From Deltaproteobacteria bacterium (GTDB lineage: Bacteria > Myxococcota > SpSt-1050 > JACRCP01), in the NCBI GenBank assembly GCA_016218965.1, contig JACRCP010000103.1:1-44223 (forward strand): 44,223 bases of DNA. The letters run 5' to 3'. The position numbers were made by a program, and so were the translations under genes. Below, in pieces: positions 40,214 through 44,223 of the stretch (within the stretch, counting starts at the first letter, position 1; the number at the start of each line of letters is the position of its first letter). The notes under the pieces were generated by a model, which saw only the letters and a program-made list of their open reading frames with translations, ran no database searches and had not been told where the DNA came from.

Positions 40214-40395
40214 CTACTGCGCGCGGAGTTGCTCGCGAGCCCTGCGGTGCAGGGGATAGAAGTGGACGTGCACGGAGACCGCCGCCTCGCTCTTCTCCAG
40301 AGGAGCCTCCAGCGTCCACTCCCGCTTTGCCTGCTTGTTGCCCGAGTTCTCAATGACCCCACGCTCATCGAAGCGGTCATAGGCGAACAGCGCTG
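40214..40395 (-). pseudogene. Fragment of a transposase-like gene
   Basis: The minus strand reads LFAYDRFDERGVIENSGNKQ, then AKREWTLEAPLEKSEAAVSV and HVHFYPLHRRAREQ before a stop. The pattern RGxIEN...KxxWxLExPxxKxExAVxxHVxF is like the C-terminal catalytic part of DDE transposases, with the Glu of the triad. No start and no upstream part remain. It is probably a decayed insertion sequence left next to the DGR module. The surrounding 40111-40447 has no other gene. Confidence 0.45.
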
Positions 40396-40447
40396 ACCTT
40401 GAAACGGCAGTCCGACAATGCTAATGTGGCCGCACGAAAGGTCGGCA

Positions 40448-41425
40448 ATGGGGATTGCTGAGCAAAAACTCATCGTATTCGTGACCGTGCTTTCGGCGGC
40501 CGTCGCGTTCTGTGCCTCCGCAGGCGCGGAGGAACCTGTTAAGCCGGCCGGCAGCCCCAAAAAAACCGCCGATAAACCAACGCTCATCGTTTTCGACCTC
40601 GTGCCCGAGCGGGGCATCGACAGGGGGTTGTCCAATCTTTTGACTGAGCTTGTGATCGACCGGGTGTCCAGAATGCGCCGGTACAGTGTCATTGGGCAAA
40701 AAGACCTCGACAAGATGTTGTCTTGGGAGCAGAATAAGTAGTTCAAGGGATGCACGGACACGAGCTGCCTCATCCAGATAGCCGGCGCGCTGGGCGCGGC
40801 GTACTACGTCGAGGGCTCCATCGGGAACATCGGCGACCAGTACCTCGTCACGCTCAAGCTGATGGACGCGAACAAAGTCGCCATCGTCGAGCGGGCGACC
40901 GAGAAGACGAAGAAGGACGAGAACGTGATCGTCGGTACAGTCGAGAGAATGGTCGATGCGATCTTCGGGGTGAAAGCGTTGTCTGAAGTCGGTGCGACCG
41001 TAGGGGCGGCCGGAGGGCCGCGAAGCGGCACGGAGCCCGCCCGTTCCGAACCGTCCGTAGCGAAGGCGATAGAACCTATCGCCCCATCGGGTTTCGATTA
41101 CGCCCTATGGGGCAAGGTCGGCGTTTTCTCCGGCGTGGAGGTCGCGGCTTTGGGGGGCGTGTTCACGTACATGGCATCGAAGGCTTCAGACGACTACAAG
41201 GGCGCAGCGGACGCAAAGGGGCTCAGAGACGCCAAGGGGAACTTCGACACGTACAACGGCGCTGCGCTCGGATGCTACATTGCCGGAGGGGCGGCCGCGG
41301 CGACGGGGGCCGTGCTCTGGATTCTTTCGGCGACGGAACACCGGTCTACTGCCGGGCACGAGGTGACGATATCGCCGGTCGCGGGGCCGGGTTACGGTGC
41401 GGTGATGGCCGTGGGACGATGGTGA
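40448..41425 (+). pseudogene. CsgG/FlgO/LpoB-like envelope protein with in-frame amber codon (partner of target C)
   Basis: The gene starts at ATG 40448 (MGIAEQKLIVFVTVLSAAVA, signal peptide) with AAAGG upstream. It encodes the same architecture as the 5504-6391 protein: LIVFDLVPERGIDRGLSNLL, YSVIGQKDLDKMLSWEQNK, CTDTSCLIQIAGALGAAYYV, a linker and two hydrophobic segments (KVGVFSGVEVAALGGVFTYM and YIAGGAAAATGAVLWILS). At 40739 a TAG stands in frame where the other copy has CAG (EQQKQ against EQNK-stop). The frame stays open and conserved afterwards. It may be a recent nonsense mutation, a readthrough site or a sequencing error. Its stop is four bases before target gene C, so coupling to C depends on translation of the second half. 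Confidence 0.72.
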
Positions 41426-41429
41426 GAAG

Positions 41430-43607
41430 ATGAGGTTCAGAAGGATTCACATTCCGTTTGGGCTGATTTCGCTTCTTCTGTCTTCCTGCCTCTCGCTCCC
41501 GCAGGTCGGCGACGAAGGCCAGCCGTGCTCCGACAAGGGGGCGTGCAGCGAAGGGCTGATCTGCGGCGCCGGAAACATCTGCACGAAGGCCGGCGCCAGC
41601 TCGGACGGCGGTGACGATGCAACGGACGTAGGGGAGCCACGCAGGGACGGCTCCGAAGGAGACGTCCCAAGTGCTCCCGATGCGGCGGATGGCGGCCTCG
41701 ACGCGGCGCTCGATGCCGCGTCCGATGTGTCCCATCCGTCCGATGCGTCCGACGCCGGTTTCGACGGCGGCATTGACACTGGCGCGGACATCGGCGACGA
41801 CACGGGCACTGACGGCGGAACGGACGCGGGTGGCGATGCGGGCACAGGCCCGGTCATCGCCACGATCGACGGCACGGGTGAGCAATCGCTCGTGAATCCC
41901 CGGCCTGAGGACATGGCGACGTGGAACGCCCACGCCGGCGATCGCACTCCCGCGCAACACCGGATCTCGGCCGCAACCCCGGAGCTTGTAGTCACCGGCG
42001 ACCGGCTGGCCGGCGTGACGCTGTCGCAGCTTCAAGGTCAGACCGGGCAGGGAACACATCAGCTGGCAATCAAGGAGGTCGGCATGAACATACTGAGGCT
42101 TACCTGGCCCGCGACGTTACTCTCGGGCGGGATGTTCGTCCTCTCGGTCTCCGGCGCCGGAGGCGATGCAAGCGCGGAGGTGTTCTTCCTGCAAGGACAG
42201 GACGGCGTCCAAGGCACACAGGGCATCAAGGGCGATCAGGGCTCGGCCGGCATCTCAGTGGCCGCCGCGTCCGAGGCGCCCGGGGCGAACTGCACGTACG
42301 GCGGGGTGAAGTACACGTCGGCGTTGGGAGACACCTACGTGTGCAACGGCGCACCGGGTATCAAGGGCGATCAGGGTATCCAGGGCATCCAGGGGACACA
42401 GGGAATACAAGGTCCGACCGGCGCAGACGGCGCTACCGGGTCGCAAGGTACCGCCGGCATCTCGGTGACGGCAGTCGTCGAACCCGCCGGGGCGAACTGC
42501 ACCTACGGTGGCGTGAAGTACACGTCGGCCTCGGGCGTGGACTACGTCTGCAAAGGCGACAAGGGCGACCAGGGTATCCAGGGCACACAGGGCATTCAGG
42601 GGACCCAGGGAATACAAGGCCCGGCCGGCACGTTCTCGGGGACGTTCACGGGAGACGTGACGTTCACCGGCAACATGTCGCTTTCGGGCCTGGCCACGCT
42701 CGCGTCGCTTACGGTGCAGGACGGCTACTCCCTCCCCGACTGCCCTTCGGGCTACACGCGCGACTCAACGTGCGCGCCGTGGGCCGGCGGGTGCCAGGGG
42801 GTCATTCTCTGCAAGAGAGGTTCGGATGAAATGGTCAAGGTCGGCGATTTCTGGATCGACCGGTACGAGTCGGCGATTGTGGATGCGACGCAGTTCGCCG
42901 GCGGGAACTGCAGCGGCGCGGGTACGCCGTACGGGCAGACGGCCTACGACTACCCGAGCGCGTTCCCGCGGACCGGGAACTTCACGGGGGCTTTCCATGC
43001 GTGCTCGCTCAAGGGTACAAAGCCCTCGGCGTCCATGACGTGGTTCCAGGCGCAGGAGGCGTGCGCCCTATCGGGGAAACAGCTTTGCAGCAACGAAGAA
43101 TGGCAGGCGGCCGCGGCCGGGACGTACGACACGACGGGGACCGAGACGGGAAATCAGTGCCACATCGCGACCGGCAACACGAGCGCGCGGAACACGGGAC
43201 TCGCGGGGAGCACCCCCGCGGGGATGGACTCGTGCATCTCGAAGTGGGGGACCGAGGACATGGCCGGGAACCTGTGGGAGTGGGTCTCGATGTGGGGCCA
43301 GGGCGGGCCGGACAGCAGCGTGACGGCGGGGGCATACGCCGGGACGGTGGGCAGCATCAAGGGGTGGGACGGCTTCTCGCCCGAGACCAGCGGCGACGGC
43401 GATGGGACGTGGAACCTTGCCGGAACCGCCTATGGTTGTGATCGTACCGGCGGCAACTGCGGGTACAAGGTCGGCTTGCCGTTTGCGGCGCTCCGCGGCG
43501 GGGCCTGGAGCCACGGCCCCCGGGCCGGCGTGTTCGCGCTGGACCTGAGCGGCGGCCCGTCGGACTCGGGCAACAACTCCCTCGGCGCCCGCTGCTGCCG
43601 ACATTGA
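41430..43607 (+). CDS. Lipoprotein with collagen-like stalk and FGE-like (C-type lectin fold) domain C, DGR target
   Basis: The 725-residue protein has a lipobox signal (FGLISLLLSSC), a Cys-containing segment (CSDKGACSEGLICGAGNIC) and an Asp/Gly/Ala linker (about 55-150). A domain shared with protein B follows (ATIDGTGEQSLVNPRPEDMA). Next come two copies of a ~25-residue unit (GANCTYGGVKYTSALGDTYV) set between collagen-like runs such as GDQGIQGIQGTQGIQGPTG. From about residue 430 an FGE-like domain (VKVGDFWIDRYESAIVD, KQLCSNEEWQAAAAGT, DMAGNLWEWVSMWG) ends in RGGAWSHGPRAGVFALDLS and LGARCCRH. The 3' end looks like a DGR variable region, and the next two genes are a four-helix-bundle protein and a DGR-type reverse transcriptase. 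Role: a surface-displayed binding protein on a collagen-like stalk. Confidence 0.88.
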   Translation: MRFRRIHIPFGLISLLLSSCLSLPQVGDEGQPCSDKGACSEGLICGAGNICTKAGASSDGGDDATDVGEPRRDGSEGDVPSAPDAADGGLDAALDAASDVSHPSDASDAGFDGGIDTGADIGDDTGTDGGTDAGGDAGTGPVIATIDGTGEQSLVNPRPEDMATWNAHAGDRTPAQHRISAATPELVVTGDRLAGVTLSQLQGQTGQGTHQLAIKEVGMNILRLTWPATLLSGGMFVLSVSGAGGDASAEVFFLQGQDGVQGTQGIKGDQGSAGISVAAASEAPGANCTYGGVKYTSALGDTYVCNGAPGIKGDQGIQGIQGTQGIQGPTGADGATGSQGTAGISVTAVVEPAGANCTYGGVKYTSASGVDYVCKGDKGDQGIQGTQGIQGTQGIQGPAGTFSGTFTGDVTFTGNMSLSGLATLASLTVQDGYSLPDCPSGYTRDSTCAPWAGGCQGVILCKRGSDEMVKVGDFWIDRYESAIVDATQFAGGNCSGAGTPYGQTAYDYPSAFPRTGNFTGAFHACSLKGTKPSASMTWFQAQEACALSGKQLCSNEEWQAAAAGTYDTTGTETGNQCHIATGNTSARNTGLAGSTPAGMDSCISKWGTEDMAGNLWEWVSMWGQGGPDSSVTAGAYAGTVGSIKGWDGFSPETSGDGDGTWNLAGTAYGCDRTGGNCGYKVGLPFAALRGGAWSHGPRAGVFALDLSGGPSDSGNNSLGARCCRH
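41628..41678 (+). repeat. In-frame palindromic element, copy 3 (inside gene C)
   Basis: The element begins GTAGGGGAGCCACGCAGG and ends AGTGCTCCC, with a middle about 12 nt longer than in the other copies. It encodes VGEPRRDGSEGDVPSAP in the Asp-rich linker of protein C. The same ends occur at 5437-5475 and 5876-5914, always in the same reading frame. Confidence 0.6.
43491..43604 (+). other. DGR variable region of target gene C
   Basis: Between LRGG and LGARCC, twelve codons at the positions that vary between the three paralogues are GCC, AGC, CAC, GAC, AGC, GGC, GGC, GAC, GGC, AAC, AAC and TCC. All end in C. That is the expected result of adenine-specific mutagenesis of AAC codons in a template repeat, where the first two bases change and the third stays. 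The framework codons between them do not follow the pattern. The template repeat would have to lie beyond the window. Confidence 0.7.
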
Positions 43608-43631
43608 AATGGCGAATGCGGAATGCGGAAT
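43608..43631 (+). repeat. Left arm of 24-bp perfect inverted repeat
   Basis: The 24-nt arm starts at the first base after the stop of target gene C and is made of GCGGAAT-type units (AATGGCGAATGCGGAATGCG then GAAT). Its exact reverse complement lies at 44024-44047. More degenerate copies of GCGGAATG continue to 43676. Confidence 0.85.
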
Positions 43632-43673
43632 GAGCGAAAGTGGGAATGGGGATTGCGGAATGGGGGATGCGGA

Positions 43674-44024
43674 ATGGGGAATGATCTGAAAGACAGGACG
43701 AGGGCGTTTGCGTTGCGGATCATTCGATTGACTGAAGCACTGCCGCGGGGAAGAACTGCTGATGTAATCGGCGGGCAATTGCTTCGCTGCGGGACGTCGG
43801 TGGGCGCGAACTATCGGGCCGCATGTAGAGGCAAATCGAGGAACGACTTTGTCGCCAAGCTGGGCATCGTCGAGGAAGAATGCGACGAGGCTATCTACTG
43901 GATGGAACTGCTGGTCGAGGCGGGCATCATGCCGGAAAGCCGACTGGCGGACTTGATGCGCGAAGCCAACGAGATACTCGCCATCACCGTGTCGTCGCAG
44001 AAGACCGCCCGGGCAAATAAATAA
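43674..44024 (+). CDS. S23-type four-helix-bundle protein (Avd-like accessory protein)
   Basis: I start at ATG 43674 ([20 protein letters not shown]), because the longer frame only translates the repeat DNA. The 116-residue protein matches the 23S-rRNA-intervening-sequence/four-helix-bundle family: [53 protein letters not shown] and [20 protein letters not shown]. The DGR accessory protein Avd has the same fold and binds the reverse transcriptase, and this gene sits between a DGR target and a reverse transcriptase. By sequence it is closer to the S23 type than to the classic phage Avd. A perfect 24-bp inverted repeat encloses it. Confidence 0.85.
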   Translation: MGNDLKDRTRAFALRIIRLTEALPRGRTADVIGGQLLRCGTSVGANYRAACRGKSRNDFVAKLGIVEEECDEAIYWMELLVEAGIMPESRLADLMREANEILAITVSSQKTARANK

Positions 44025-44047
44025 TTCCGCATTCCGCATTCGCCATT
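44024..44047 (-). repeat. Right arm of 24-bp perfect inverted repeat
   Basis: The arm starts on the last base of the four-helix-bundle stop codon and reads ATTCCGCATTCCGCATTCGC plus CATT, the exact reverse complement of 43608-43631. It is followed at once by a further ATTCCGCATTG-like unit and then by reverse-transcriptase coding sequence. Confidence 0.85.
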
Positions 44048-44052
44048 CCGCA

Positions 44053-44223
44053 TTGTTTTATCCGGCGGTCCTGCGCCTCCAGCACTTCATGCGCGGCTGC
44101 CCGGACGGGTGCGTTCTCCAGTGCGACATCCGAAAATATTTCCCCTCGGTGGATCATGCCATCTTGAAAGATTTGGTGAGACGAAAGATCAAAGACGGCA
44201 GGTTGCTTAAGCTCGTGGACCGC
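44053..44223 (+). CDS. DGR-type reverse transcriptase, N-terminus missing, runs off the window
   Basis: The frame to the window end reads [33 protein letters not shown], then [18 protein letters not shown]. The segment [12 protein letters not shown] is motif A of reverse transcriptases with the first catalytic Asp, in the form typical of DGR enzymes. A complete DGR enzyme has about 100-130 residues before this point, including motifs 1 and 2. Here the in-frame sequence upstream is inverted repeat and then the four-helix-bundle gene, with a stop codon at 43954. The only starts are TTG 44053 or ATG 44089. The 5' end of the gene therefore seems lost or displaced. The C-terminal part, with the catalytic motif of palm and thumb, lies outside the window. 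Confidence 0.75.
   Translation, partial: MFYPAVLRLQHFMRGCPDGCVLQCDIRKYFPSVDHAILKDLVRRKIKDGRLLKLVDR

Noticed and set aside
40135..40773. A 212-codon minus-strand frame
   Set aside because: It is opposite the signal and first domain of the partner gene; only another frame at 40214-40395 shows transposase-like residues.
43608..43680. CRISPR-like array of GCGGAATG units
   Set aside because: The units are 7-8 nt long with no spacers; it is a simple repeat forming one arm of an inverted repeat.
44053..44223. Group II intron or retron origin of the reverse transcriptase
   Set aside because: The [16 protein letters not shown] form and the FGE target plus four-helix-bundle neighbours fit a DGR better; the full protein would be needed to be certain.
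1..44223. tRNA, rRNA or classical riboswitch genes
   Set aside because: I looked at the gaps over 150 nt and saw no cloverleaf or known riboswitch core; a covariance-model scan would be more sensitive.

Overview
The window is about 44 kb of GC-rich DNA that reads like a deltaproteobacterial-type chromosome (Myxococcota or Desulfobacterota in the broad sense). The hints are secreted lipoproteins with Asp/Ala/Gly-rich linkers, an HD-GYP response regulator, a stand-alone PilZ protein, an ECF sigma/anti-sigma pair and many short dispersed hairpin repeats. This placement is an inference from gene style; no rRNA or tRNA gene is present to test it.

Left part (1-9.3 kb), accessory and partly decayed. 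A vapBC-like toxin-antitoxin pair with a palindromic operator is followed by an MNT/HEPN pair whose HEPN partner is cut and fused to the tail of a DUF1566 surface protein. Next come an orphan atpC fragment and a minus-strand operon: a small secreted protein, a CsgG/FlgO/LpoB-like envelope protein, and a lipoprotein with a formylglycine-generating-enzyme-like (C-type lectin fold) domain, followed by a second, shorter FGE-like protein. After a frameshifted ECF sigma-factor pseudogene lie an ankyrin/surface-repeat protein and a retropepsin-like protease.

Middle part (9.5-28 kb), mostly housekeeping: ECF sigma, anti-sigma and a Spy/CpxP-like protein; metF; an HtrA protease; a secreted hydrolase-like lipoprotein; a B12-binding radical SAM enzyme; an HD-GYP regulator; a purH split into two genes with an Uma2 gene between them; and a GlyA-GcvT fusion. 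MetF, PurH and GlyA-GcvT all use folate one-carbon units.

At 28.6-30.4 kb a restriction-modification operon is delimited by integron recombination sites: a 63-bp attC with two extrahelical bases and a matching cassette start. From 30.6 to 40.1 kb there are a PilZ protein, a radical SAM enzyme, TPR lipoproteins, a tightly overlapped operon (DUF3108, TPR, LolB-like, OppD, OppF) and a CPBP protease.

Right end (40.2-44.2 kb), the most interesting part. A second copy of the module seen at the left (LpoB/CsgG-like protein plus FGE-like lipoprotein) lies here in the opposite orientation. The lipoprotein carries collagen-like repeats and ends in a tail with the features of a variable region of a diversity-generating retroelement (DGR). 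It is followed by a four-helix-bundle gene enclosed by a 24-bp perfect inverted repeat, and by the start of a DGR-type reverse transcriptase that runs off the window and lacks its normal N-terminus. The likely system is a DGR that diversifies surface lectins displayed with a dedicated envelope partner, with up to three target genes in the window. The template repeat is not visible here.
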